A stretch of 6,067 nt of DNA, from NCBI GenBank assembly GCA_021793535.1, contig JAJYSO010000119.1, forward strand, positions 1-6,067, read 5' to 3'. This document shows, piece by piece, positions 1 through 6,067 of this stretch (positions are counted from its first letter, which is position 1; every line of letters starts with the position of its first letter). The translations under genes were made by a program, and so were the position numbers. The DNA comes from Bacteroidota bacterium. GTDB lineage: Bacteria > Bacteroidota > Bacteroidia > Flavobacteriales > Flavobacteriaceae. A model generated the notes under the pieces. That model searched no databases and had not been told where the DNA came from. It saw only the letters and a program-made list of their open reading frames with translations.

Positions 1-793
1 AAGGTATAATATTGGTAAAAGGATACAACTCAATACTATCCATTCGTGCTCTGGAAAAATTTAATATAGGCAAGGCATTATGAGAGTCTATGTCCGTGTC
101 TCCATGTCCGGGAAAATGTTTAATACTGGACAACACCCCTTTACTCTCCATCCCTCTCACAAAACTTAACCCTTTTTCTGTCACATTCACTCGATCCTCT
201 CCAAAAGAGCGGTTTCCAATAATAGGGTTTTGCGGATTGATATTGATATCCACATCAGGAGCAAAATTAATTTGCATACCCATACGCTTGGTCTGCGCTC
301 CCAATCGTCTACCAAATTGTCGAATCAAATCATTGTCTTCAATAGCGCCCAAGGTCAAATTCCAGGGAAAAGCATAAGTTGAATCCAAACGCATCGCCAA
401 TCCCCACTCTGCATCCTGCCCAATTAATAGCGGAATTTTACTTTCTTTTTGATAGGAGTTTGTCAATTTTGCTTGGCGGACGGGGCCTCCTTTCGAAAAA
501 ATAATCCCACCGAGTTTATATTTTTTAATTTGTTCCTTCACAGCTTCAGTCTCTTGCTTAGACTGGCTGGAAAACACCATGGTCATAAAAAGCTGCCCTA
601 TCTTATCCTCCGCTCCCATTTGAGCATACACACTATCCACCCATTGACGTTGTGCCTTAGCATCATAGGAAACCAAGGGATCCGGCTTTAGGGTCGTATC
701 GATTTCTATTTGAGAGAAAGAAACCAATGGAACGATTAACACAAAAAAGAGGAGTTGTTTTTTTAAAGCTCGAGTATTATAGAAAAAAGACAT
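1..793 (-). CDS. Secreted GH3 beta-N-acetylhexosaminidase (NagZ-type), N-terminal part, truncated by window edge
   Basis: The first 264 residues of a glycoside hydrolase family 3 protein are visible; the 3' end lies beyond base 1. It starts at ATG 793 with a typical Sec signal peptide: basic n-region (RALKK, about 8-12), hydrophobic core (LLFFVLIVPLV) and a cleavage-like VSFS/Q around residue 27. There is no lipobox cysteine, so a soluble periplasmic or secreted enzyme is expected. GH3 motifs appear in order: GQDAEWG (125-131, the family's D-x-E-x-G strand), FAPDVDIN with NPIIGNRSFGED (about 179-200), and KHFPGHGDTDIDSH (225-238). In NagZ-type GH3 enzymes the Asp-Ser-His loop (here D236-S237-H238) supplies the His/Asp acid-base dyad, which favours N-acetylhexosaminidase over beta-glucosidase. 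The aspartate nucleophile lies downstream and is not visible. Many Bacteroidota relatives carry a C-terminal serine-hydrolase (beta-lactamase-like/AmiE-like) domain; whether this one does cannot be seen. No clear Shine-Dalgarno precedes the ATG. GH3 membership is secure; exact substrate is inferred. Confidence 0.9.
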   Translation of the reverse strand, partial: MSFFYNTRALKKQLLFFVLIVPLVSFSQIEIDTTLKPDPLVSYDAKAQRQWVDSVYAQMGAEDKIGQLFMTMVFSSQSKQETEAVKEQIKKYKLGGIIFSKGGPVRQAKLTNSYQKESKIPLLIGQDAEWGLAMRLDSTYAFPWNLTLGAIEDNDLIRQFGRRLGAQTKRMGMQINFAPDVDININPQNPIIGNRSFGEDRVNVTEKGLSFVRGMESKGVLSSIKHFPGHGDTDIDSHNALPILNFSRARMDSIELYPFTNIIP

Positions 794-839
794 AGGCAAT
801 TTCTTGAAGAATAAAATCAATTTGGGGTTGAGTGAACTA

Positions 840-864
840 CCACTTATGTAAAAACGATAAGTGG
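840..864 (-). other. Perfect 8-bp inverted repeat in the GH3 leader
   Basis: CCACTTAT (840-847) and ATAAGTGG (857-864) are perfect complements around a 9-nt spacer, ending 47 bp upstream of the GH3 ATG. No T-run follows on either strand, so a simple intrinsic terminator is unlikely. It could be an mRNA leader hairpin or an operator for a dimeric regulator. The repeat is directly visible; the function is inferred. Confidence 0.45.
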
Positions 865-894
865 ATTTTACACTCCATTTTATAAAGGTCCTAA

Positions 895-925
895 TTTAAA
901 GGGTTTGAAAAACTTTTCCTTTAAA
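895..925. other. AT-rich 8-bp inverted repeat
   Basis: TTTAAAGG (895-902) pairs perfectly with CCTTTAAA (918-925) across a 15-nt loop that itself contains a small GTTT/AAAC pairing. Two G-C pairs close an otherwise A-T stem. It lies about 30 bp beyond the stronger susD terminator hairpin and may be a secondary transcript-end structure, but no clean T-tract follows it. Chance formation in AT-rich DNA is possible. Confidence 0.3.
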
Positions 926-953
926 AAGATCAAAAATCAAACTTCCTTATACA

Positions 954-985
954 AAATAGCTGCTTCAAAATCGAAACAGCTATTT
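954..985 (-). terminator. Probable intrinsic terminator of the susCD operon
   Basis: A long hairpin sits 18 nt downstream of the susD stop codon. The outer stem AAATAGCTG (954-962) pairs perfectly with CAGCTATTT (977-985); after one mismatch the inner stem TTC/GAA (964-966 with 973-975) continues, leaving a 6-nt loop. Read on the minus strand, the 3' arm ends in ATTT and runs into TGTAT, giving a short U-rich tail. Position, stem length and tail fit a rho-independent terminator. The T-tract is interrupted by a G, so termination may be partial and allow some read-through to the GH3 gene. Confidence 0.7.
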
Positions 986-1003
986 CAGAGACCTTATTTT
1001 AAA

Positions 1004-2404
1004 TTAATGTTTATTACTTGGATTGGGCTCCATATTCCGATTGGTATCCAACTCTTGTTGTGGAATGGGAAGCACTAATCTGGCGTCACCCGGAGCAACA
1101 TCTCCATGGCGGTTCGCAGCGTTTTGATCGATCTGACGAATCGGTTTATGAAACCTGACCAAATCAAAGAAACGGAATCCTTCAAAAACAAATTCTTTCC
1201 TTCTCTCCTTAAGAATATTGTCAAGGGTTGCTTGACTATATGGAAGGGCATTTCTATTGACGGCTACTTCGTTTAACAAGTCCAAAGCTTTACCAGGGTC
1301 CTTGTCTAACAAAGCTTCTGCATAATTTAAAACCACCTCCTCATAGCGGAATATTTTAATGTTATCCCACCCGCGCATGCTGCCATCACTGGGGTATTTT
1401 CCCATATTTCTAAGTTTACCATTTTCCTTGGCAATCATCTCTTCCGATCTCCTTACGTCATCTGCGTCAAAATCAGCGTCCTCTATGAAATTGGAGAAAA
1501 CTTCTATATCTCCATAATTCGTTTCAAAGATTCGATAGATATTGCTTAGTCCATCGATGCCTGGATTATCGTCTGCATTATTATCCAGCTCAAATATAGA
1601 AGCCGGGCCGGGTTCTTGAATACTCCAATAATCCACTAATTCCTGCGCAGGGGTAACAGCATATTTCCCGTACAGCTCTTCCGAAGCCTCAATTACTTTA
1701 TCATAGTCCTTAAAATAAGTACCCACTCTGGACTTTAAAGCATACGCAGCATCCAATGTGAAATTCGTTTTATCATTGCCCCATTGAGAACCACCTGCTT
1801 GTTTAAATTCTGCAATAGCTTCTTCTATATCAGCATAAATGGCTTCCTTATTTTCGGCAATGGTGGCTCTTGGCTTTTGGAGTTCATCATCCTTAAATTT
1901 CTTGACATAGGCCACTCCTAAATTATCGCCTTCATCCACGTAGGCTTGTCCGAATAGCCGTACCAGATCAAAATGCGCCATCGCCCGAACCGCATAGGCT
2001 TCTCCCAAAACTTGTGCTTTATCTTCTTCGCTTCCCGTAATCTGATCCATATCCACCGCCAAGATGATATTGGGGTTGGCTGTAGTGGCATACATCCGTC
2101 TATATAAATTGGCTACCGTACTGCTGGTGCTTTGCAATTCCATTTTAGACATATCTGAAAATCTTCCAGTAGTATTATTTGCAAATACATTATCCGCTCT
2201 GACTTCTCCGGCAATAATATAATCACGTCCCATATAGCTTGACTGGTCCATATTGTCATAAGCACCATCCATTAGCTGCCTCAAATCCTCAACGTTTTCC
2301 TCTTCTCCTGCTTCGACATTCATCCTTACAGCCGGATCTAGAGAGCAAGCCGTTAATACGAGTAACAAGAGAAGACTAAAGGCTACTGATTTATATTTTT
2401 TCAT
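1004..2404 (-). CDS. SusD/RagB-family surface glycan- or nutrient-binding lipoprotein
   Basis: This 466-residue protein is the lipoprotein partner of the adjacent SusC. Residues 1-20 form a lipoprotein signal peptide (MKKYKSVAFSLLLLLVLTAC) with lipobox LTAC and the lipidated cysteine at position 20. Family landmarks are visible: a TPR-like helical motif GEAYAVRAMAHFDLVRLFG (134-152), a GVAYVKK strand (163-169), the helix DIEEAIAEF (about 192-200), a repeat-type helix DAAYALKSRV (218-227), LNYAEA (359-364), the strongly conserved ERRKEFVFEG with RFFDLVR (400-417), and the C-terminal PIPQQELD plus NPSN ending (446-469 region of the family, here 446 to the end). These match the N-terminal SusD-like and C-terminal RagB/SusD domains. 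In known systems SusD is a lid that opens over the SusC barrel and captures substrate at the cell surface. At 466 residues it is on the short side for the family. The start follows the susC stop by 3 nt with no visible Shine-Dalgarno, suggesting translational coupling. Substrate cannot be predicted from sequence alone. Confidence 0.95.
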   Translation of the reverse strand: MKKYKSVAFSLLLLLVLTACSLDPAVRMNVEAGEEENVEDLRQLMDGAYDNMDQSSYMGRDYIIAGEVRADNVFANNTTGRFSDMSKMELQSTSSTVANLYRRMYATTANPNIILAVDMDQITGSEEDKAQVLGEAYAVRAMAHFDLVRLFGQAYVDEGDNLGVAYVKKFKDDELQKPRATIAENKEAIYADIEEAIAEFKQAGGSQWGNDKTNFTLDAAYALKSRVGTYFKDYDKVIEASEELYGKYAVTPAQELVDYWSIQEPGPASIFELDNNADDNPGIDGLSNIYRIFETNYGDIEVFSNFIEDADFDADDVRRSEEMIAKENGKLRNMGKYPSDGSMRGWDNIKIFRYEEVVLNYAEALLDKDPGKALDLLNEVAVNRNALPYSQATLDNILKERRKEFVFEGFRFFDLVRFHKPIRQIDQNAANRHGDVAPGDARLVLPIPQQELDTNRNMEPNPSNKH

Positions 2405-2407
2405 AAT

Positions 2408-5400
2408 TTAGAAGTTTATATTAACATTAAAAGTTACCGTTTTAACGGGAGGTGCGGTAAGATTGGTATACCCATCCGTTCGTACCTCTGGGTCCAACCA
2501 TAAGGTTTTGTCCTTAACCCATGTCCACAAGTTCGTCCCGCGAACCGACAAGGTAACGGCATTGACCGGAAGGCCTTTCAACACCTCTTTATTAAAGGTA
2601 TATCCCACGGCCACATCCCTTAATCTAGCATACTCCCCATCGTGTAACCAACGCGTAGAAGTTTGTCCCACTACATTATCCACATTCGCGGAATTGGTAT
2701 CAAAACGCGGATAATCTGTGATGTCTCCTGGCTTACGCCAAGCTCCTTCGAAGGCTTGTACGGAAGAGTTACGCGCTTCTAACTGGGATCCTGTGGTTTG
2801 AATAAAATTGGTGAACCCTTCATAAATTTTATTTCCACCAGAGAAATACAATTGCCCTTCTAAGAAGAAGTTCTTGTAATCCAAACGAGTGGACAGGCTT
2901 CCAGTATAGGTTGGCAACCTACCTTTTCCTATGTACTGCCGTTTTGCTTCTCCAAAATCATTAGTGGTCTCCTCACTGGTGGTTCGATCTATATACCACA
3001 AACCGTCGCCGTTGTCAGGGTCAACTCCAGCCCATTCAGGCATATACCACTCATAGGCTTCATGTCCTTGCTGGATCACATATCCATCAGCAATGGTCTG
3101 ACCATCTTCGGGCATACGGGTCACTTTATTGTTAAGTGTAGCCAAATTAAATCCAAGATTCCAATTAAAATCTGTGGTCTGAATCACATCGGCGTTTAGT
3201 TGAAATTCGATCCCGCTATTTCTCATCTCTCCCTGATTCTGAAGAATAGTCGAAGGGTAATAGGCTACACTATACGGAATAGGTACTTCCAGCAACATAT
3301 CTCGTGTCTGATTATTAAAGTAGCCCAGGGTTCCGGTAAGCCGATTGTTAAAAAAAGAAAAATCCGTAGAGATGTCGAACCTTCCACTGCGCTCCCAAGT
3401 AGCATCCGTTCCGTATTCATCGACAAAAGCTGCCGGTAATTTCCTATAGGTGCCATACCCGATTAAAGCTTGGTATTGATTGATTCCGATGTTAGCATTT
3501 CCTGTTTCTCCATAAGCCACTTTTAAACGAAGTTCATCGATAAAATCTGCTTGAGCCAAAAAGTCTTCCTCATGGAGGTTCCAACCCAAGCCAACAGAAT
3601 AGAACTGCCCCCATCTTTTGCTAAACCGAGAGTCTCCCTGATAGGAATAGCTTGCATTTAACAAGTAACGTTTATCAAAGTCATAATTCAACAGCCCGAC
3701 CCATCGCATGTTCATGCGTTCCGAATAGCTTCCACCCGCGCTGTATAAATCAGCCGCGGCGTCCATTTCCTTGAGTTGATCATTGGGAAACTGCCCTCCG
3801 GCGGTCGTCATTCCTCTTGTTTTATATTTGGTAAACTCCTGTACTGCGGTCAACCTAAAGTTGTGTTTTTCGTTCAAGGTAAAATTGTAATCCAAAGAGT
3901 TTTGAGTGGTGTAATTAAACAACTTCGCTTCGCGTTCTTCCTTGTATCCGTTTATGGATTGACCAGAACTGTGATGTCTATTTTGATAATGGTTAAAATA
4001 CCTCAAGGTAAAGTCAACGCCCAACCTGCTGGTGAAAACCAAATTATCCAGGATTTTCCAATTCAATTCCGTATTCTGTATTCCTCGGGTAATTTCATTA
4101 TCGACGTCATCATACTTTCGAATATAGACGGGGTTGTAAATATTACCCCCATAGGTATTAAAGCCCGGGGTTCCATTCAAGGTTCCATCTTCTAAATAAG
4201 GAGATTGCCATGAGGGAATGATATACCGAGCGAAAGTTGGGTTTTGAAACCAAGTGGTGGATTCCCATGAAGGCTCACTTTTTACATTGGAAACGAGGCC
4301 TGTAATACTCAAGTCAATGGCATCACTTAGGTTAGCTGTATATTTCACATTCCCGGATAACCGCTGAAAGCCCGACTCTATAATGGTTCCTTCGGAATGA
4401 TTATAGCCTACACTGGCATAAAGAGAAGAATCATCCGAACCTTTGGAAACTGAAAAATCTACATTATGAGTGATCGCATTTCTATTCAAGACTTCATCTG
4501 ACCAATCCGTATCGGGGGTCCCAATTTCTCGCCAATGTTGTATTTGAGTATAGCCCAATTCATTCAACGCAAAGTCCTCGAATTCCTGATCGCTCATTTC
4601 TGCACCGTTGGCATATCCATTTAACAAGCCCAATTTCACCGCTTCATAGCGTTGATCCGAGTTCATGGCTTTAAATTTATTTCGAGCCAAATCAGTGATA
4701 CCCAAACTGTAATTAAGGGAGTATCTCGCCTGCCCATGGCGCCCGGATTTTGTGGTAATTAAAATTACGCCGTTGGAACCCTCGGCTCCATATGGTGCAA
4801 CAGCGGAGGCATCTTTCAAAATAGATATACTCTCTATATCGCTTGGATTGACCAAACTCAACAAGTCTATAGAGGTGGCTTCTCCCGCTCCTCCAACATC
4901 TCCGGAGTTAACCGGAACACCATCGATAACGTACAGCGGTGAATTTCCTGCCGTAATGGAGTTCATCCCTCTGATGCGGATTTCCGCGGAAGATCCTGGC
5001 AGCCCTGAAGTACTGTTTACAGTAAGCCCGGGGGCTTTTCCTTGCAGCGCTTCCTGAGCACTGACAAAAGGAGTTTTGGCAATTTCGTCCGATGACACGG
5101 TAATAACCGATGCAGTGGACTCGTTTCGGGTCATCTTTCTACCAAAGGCACTAATGACAACTTCGTCTAAAGCGTTAGGGTCCTCTTCCAAAGCTACATC
5201 GATCTCTTGCCCGGTTACCGTTCGTTGTTCCGTACGGAAGCCAACATAAGAAAACTCCAAAACATCACCTTGTGAAGCCTGAATTTGGTAGTTCCCATTA
5301 AAATCAGTAGAGGTACCCGTAGTGGAGCCTTTAACCTGAATATTGACACCCGATAGTGGAACGCCATTTTGATCAGTAACACTCCCTTTTACCTCATTTA

Positions 5401-5635
5401 CTTGCCAAGCATAGACCGGTAGATCAACACTTGAATTCGAAGTCACAAATAACGCGGTGGCCGCCGCCCCATCGGCCCCTCCGTTCCCTACTGCTGTAGT
5501 TTCTACAAAATCAGCGGTATGCGCAAATACACCCGCTATCGGGAAGAGTAAACCCAATACCGTCGATCGAACCTTTAAGTTAAACATAAAGAGATGGTCT
5601 TCTCCCATCCCCTGGGCTTGGTGTGGTATTTCCAT
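2408..5635 (-). CDS. SusC/RagA-family TonB-linked outer-membrane transporter
   Basis: This 1075-residue protein is the TonB-dependent import channel that pairs with the downstream SusD. A hydrophobic signal segment spans about residues 18-38 (STVLGLLFPIAGVFA, cleavage-like VFA/H). Residues 39-80 are a low-complexity Ala/Gly/Thr-rich stretch, then comes a CarboxypepD_reg-like beta domain (about 82-150, with KGSVTDQNGVPLSGVNIQVKG). A TonB-box-like LDEVVISAFG follows at 156-165. The plug domain (about 166-298) carries the SusC signature IRIRGMNS...SPLYVIDGVPV (219-242) and DIESISILKDASAVAPYG...NGVILITTKSG (266-298). The rest is a 22-strand-type barrel ending in phenylalanine (TFNVNINF), the usual Bam recognition end. 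No STN domain is present, so direct signalling to an anti-sigma factor is not expected. ATG 5635 is the most upstream ATG in the open frame and follows an A/T-rich leader, so I kept it; ATG 5587 (residue 17) would give a more conventional short signal peptide and is a real alternative. Family assignment is secure; the imported substrate is unknown. Confidence 0.96.
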   Translation of the reverse strand: MEIPHQAQGMGEDHLFMFNLKVRSTVLGLLFPIAGVFAHTADFVETTAVGNGGADGAAATALFVTSNSSVDLPVYAWQVNEVKGSVTDQNGVPLSGVNIQVKGSTTGTSTDFNGNYQIQASQGDVLEFSYVGFRTEQRTVTGQEIDVALEEDPNALDEVVISAFGRKMTRNESTASVITVSSDEIAKTPFVSAQEALQGKAPGLTVNSTSGLPGSSAEIRIRGMNSITAGNSPLYVIDGVPVNSGDVGGAGEATSIDLLSLVNPSDIESISILKDASAVAPYGAEGSNGVILITTKSGRHGQARYSLNYSLGITDLARNKFKAMNSDQRYEAVKLGLLNGYANGAEMSDQEFEDFALNELGYTQIQHWREIGTPDTDWSDEVLNRNAITHNVDFSVSKGSDDSSLYASVGYNHSEGTIIESGFQRLSGNVKYTANLSDAIDLSITGLVSNVKSEPSWESTTWFQNPTFARYIIPSWQSPYLEDGTLNGTPGFNTYGGNIYNPVYIRKYDDVDNEITRGIQNTELNWKILDNLVFTSRLGVDFTLRYFNHYQNRHHSSGQSINGYKEEREAKLFNYTTQNSLDYNFTLNEKHNFRLTAVQEFTKYKTRGMTTAGGQFPNDQLKEMDAAADLYSAGGSYSERMNMRWVGLLNYDFDKRYLLNASYSYQGDSRFSKRWGQFYSVGLGWNLHEEDFLAQADFIDELRLKVAYGETGNANIGINQYQALIGYGTYRKLPAAFVDEYGTDATWERSGRFDISTDFSFFNNRLTGTLGYFNNQTRDMLLEVPIPYSVAYYPSTILQNQGEMRNSGIEFQLNADVIQTTDFNWNLGFNLATLNNKVTRMPEDGQTIADGYVIQQGHEAYEWYMPEWAGVDPDNGDGLWYIDRTTSEETTNDFGEAKRQYIGKGRLPTYTGSLSTRLDYKNFFLEGQLYFSGGNKIYEGFTNFIQTTGSQLEARNSSVQAFEGAWRKPGDITDYPRFDTNSANVDNVVGQTSTRWLHDGEYARLRDVAVGYTFNKEVLKGLPVNAVTLSVRGTNLWTWVKDKTLWLDPEVRTDGYTNLTAPPVKTVTFNVNINF

Positions 5636-5676
5636 ATTTCCGGTGGTTTTAAATTTAATTAATACTAGCTGTTCTA

Positions 5677-5711
5677 CAAACCCTACACCCCGCTATAAAG
5701 CTTTTCCTCAA
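5677..5711 (-). promoter_or_regulatory. Weak candidate Bacteroidota promoter for susCD
   Basis: On the minus strand TTG (5711-5709) is followed after 23 nt by TAGGGTTTG (5685-5677). The known Bacteroidota sigma-factor consensus is TTTG or TTG, 17-23 nt, then TAnnTTTG. The match has one extra base between TA and TTTG and a spacer at the long limit. It would place transcription start roughly 35-40 nt before ATG 5635. This is the best match in the upstream region but not a strong one. Confidence 0.25.
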
Positions 5712-5916
5712 TTTCTTCTATTGCTGGCGATGTAGTTGAAGATTCGGCAGTAGAATACGGTCATCAGCAGCTTATTTTATTAAGATTATATTTTGTTTCA
5801 TACTTTATTTTGCAATAAGCTTTCATAAATATGCCCTACTACTCCCTTTTTCTTATCCCTTCGAAAATAGGAATCTTTTGCGATAATTTGCTAGATTATT
5901 CGAATTATTTTTCAAT

Positions 5917-5945
5917 TAATGCGCATTATTGTACATTTTAATGTA
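5917..5945. promoter_or_regulatory. Adjacent palindromes, possible operator upstream of susC
   Basis: TAATGCGCATTA (5917-5928) is a perfect 12-bp palindrome. Three bases further on, TACATTTTAATGTA (5932-5945) has perfect 6-bp arms around TT. Such paired dyads resemble binding sites of dimeric regulators. They lie about 280-310 bp before the susC start, which is far for a repressor acting at the candidate promoter, so they may serve an activator or an upstream gene outside the window. Palindromes arise easily in AT-rich DNA, but the GCGC centre of the first makes pure composition less likely. Confidence 0.35.
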
Positions 5946-6016
5946 ATTTTAGCTATTATTTCTAGCATTAAAAATATAGATAATGACAACGTTCTCTACA
6001 TTTTTATGTGGAATTA

Positions 6017-6034
6017 TTTAACTTTATTGTTAAA
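6017..6034. other. Small inverted repeat TTTAAC-N6-GTTAAA
   Basis: Perfect 6-bp arms at 6017-6022 and 6029-6034 flank a 6-nt spacer (TTTATT). The stem is mostly A-T and would be a weak RNA hairpin. It may be a DNA-level dyad or a chance feature. Confidence 0.2.
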
Positions 6035-6050
6035 ATAGGCGTAGTTTCCC

Positions 6051-6066
6051 CCAAGAACAAACTTGG
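6051..6066. other. Inverted repeat CCAAG-N6-CTTGG at the right edge
   Basis: CCAAG (6051-6055) and CTTGG (6062-6066) are perfect complements around AACAAA. It is GC-richer than its surroundings, and a run of C bases (6048-6050) precedes it on the plus strand. No T-run follows in the minus-strand direction (GGGGAAAC follows). It could be a structure at the end of a neighbouring gene's transcript; the window edge prevents judging this. Confidence 0.25.
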
Positions 6067-6067
6067 C

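Larger units (their letters stand above)
794..953. other. Intergenic spacer / probable 5' leader of the GH3 gene
   Basis: This spacer lies between the susD terminator and the GH3 start codon. It has no credible ORF. It contains two inverted repeats, listed separately. I looked for a Bacteroidota promoter (TTTG or TTG, 17-23 nt, TAnnTTTG) on the minus strand and found no convincing match, so whether the GH3 gene has its own promoter or depends on read-through from susCD is open. Confidence 0.6.
5636..6067. other. AT-rich non-coding region upstream of susC
   Basis: This 432-bp stretch has no credible gene on either strand. It becomes strongly AT-rich from about 5765 to 6035, with the motif ATTATT recurring (5895, 5904, 5925, 5955, 6013). 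It contains a cluster of palindromes and one weak promoter candidate, listed separately. It probably holds the control region of the susCD operon, plus the end or upstream region of whatever gene lies beyond the right edge. Confidence 0.6.

Noticed and set aside
90..691. Plus-strand open frames at 90-377 and 449-691
   Set aside because: They lie antisense to the GH3 coding sequence, whose conserved motifs on the minus strand are clear; their translations show no recognisable domain.
954..966. TATTTTG on the minus strand (inside the terminator arm and tail) as a -7 promoter element for the GH3 gene
   Set aside because: It lacks one base of TAnnTTTG, overlaps the terminator stem, and has no TTG or TTTG at a suitable distance upstream.
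2463..5735. Plus-strand open frames at 2463-2714, 3200-3439, 3776-4195, 4752-5057, 5457-5735 and a minus-strand frame at 3265-3456
   Set aside because: Nearly all of their length overlaps the well-supported SusC gene in other frames. They have no domain signatures and are shadows of it.
5764..5826. 20-codon ORF in the susC leader as a real gene
   Set aside because: It is too short, lysine- and asparagine-rich as expected from AT-rich DNA, and has no supporting start signal. It is kept only as a low-interest observation.
5636..6067. Riboswitch, tRNA or small RNA in the susC upstream region
   Set aside because: No cloverleaf, no recognisable riboswitch core and no strong extended stem were visible; the region is AT-rich with only short dyads.
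1..6067. Mobile element, CRISPR array or novel defence system
   Set aside because: No transposase or integrase coding sequence, no regularly spaced direct repeats, and all coding space is taken by ordinary uptake and hydrolase genes.

Overview
The window looks like part of a Bacteroidota chromosome, probably a marine or environmental Flavobacteriia/Cytophagia-type bacterium. The evidence is a tandem SusC/SusD outer-membrane uptake pair, a Bacteroidota-style secreted GH3 enzyme, AT-rich spacers, and start sites without strong Shine-Dalgarno sequences. The genus cannot be named from the sequence alone. All three genes lie on the minus strand, so transcription runs from high to low coordinates.

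Layout, right to left in reading order. (1) 5636-6067 is an AT-rich, non-coding upstream region. It holds several palindromes (5898-5905, 5917-5928, 5932-5945, and dyads at 6017-6034 and 6051-6066) and a weak Bacteroidota-type promoter candidate (5677-5711). (2) 2408-5635 encodes a SusC/RagA TonB-dependent transporter. (3) 1004-2404 encodes its SusD/RagB surface lipoprotein, starting 3 nt after the susC stop. (4) 954-985 is a strong hairpin with a short T-rich tail, about 18 nt past the susD stop, and probably terminates the susCD operon. (5) 794-953 is a short spacer with two more hairpins (895-925, 840-864). (6) 1-793 is the 5' part of a gene for a secreted GH3 enzyme with the NagZ-type Asp-Ser-His loop; it runs off the left edge.

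How the genes may work together: SusC and SusD form a lidded outer-membrane channel. SusD captures an oligomeric nutrient at the surface, and SusC imports it into the periplasm using TonB energy. The GH3 enzyme has a signal peptide, so it would act in the periplasm or at the envelope, most likely removing N-acetylhexosamine-type sugars. Its place just after susCD suggests, but does not prove, that the imported substrate contains amino sugars (glycan or muropeptide). The terminator between them suggests separate transcription, so the link may be only positional.

I found no CRISPR array, tRNA, rRNA, transposase, integrase or attachment site. The gene content is ordinary for this phylum. The least explained parts are the palindrome cluster upstream of susC, a low-complexity N-terminal extension on SusC that replaces any STN domain, and the possible amino-sugar or muropeptide role of the locus.
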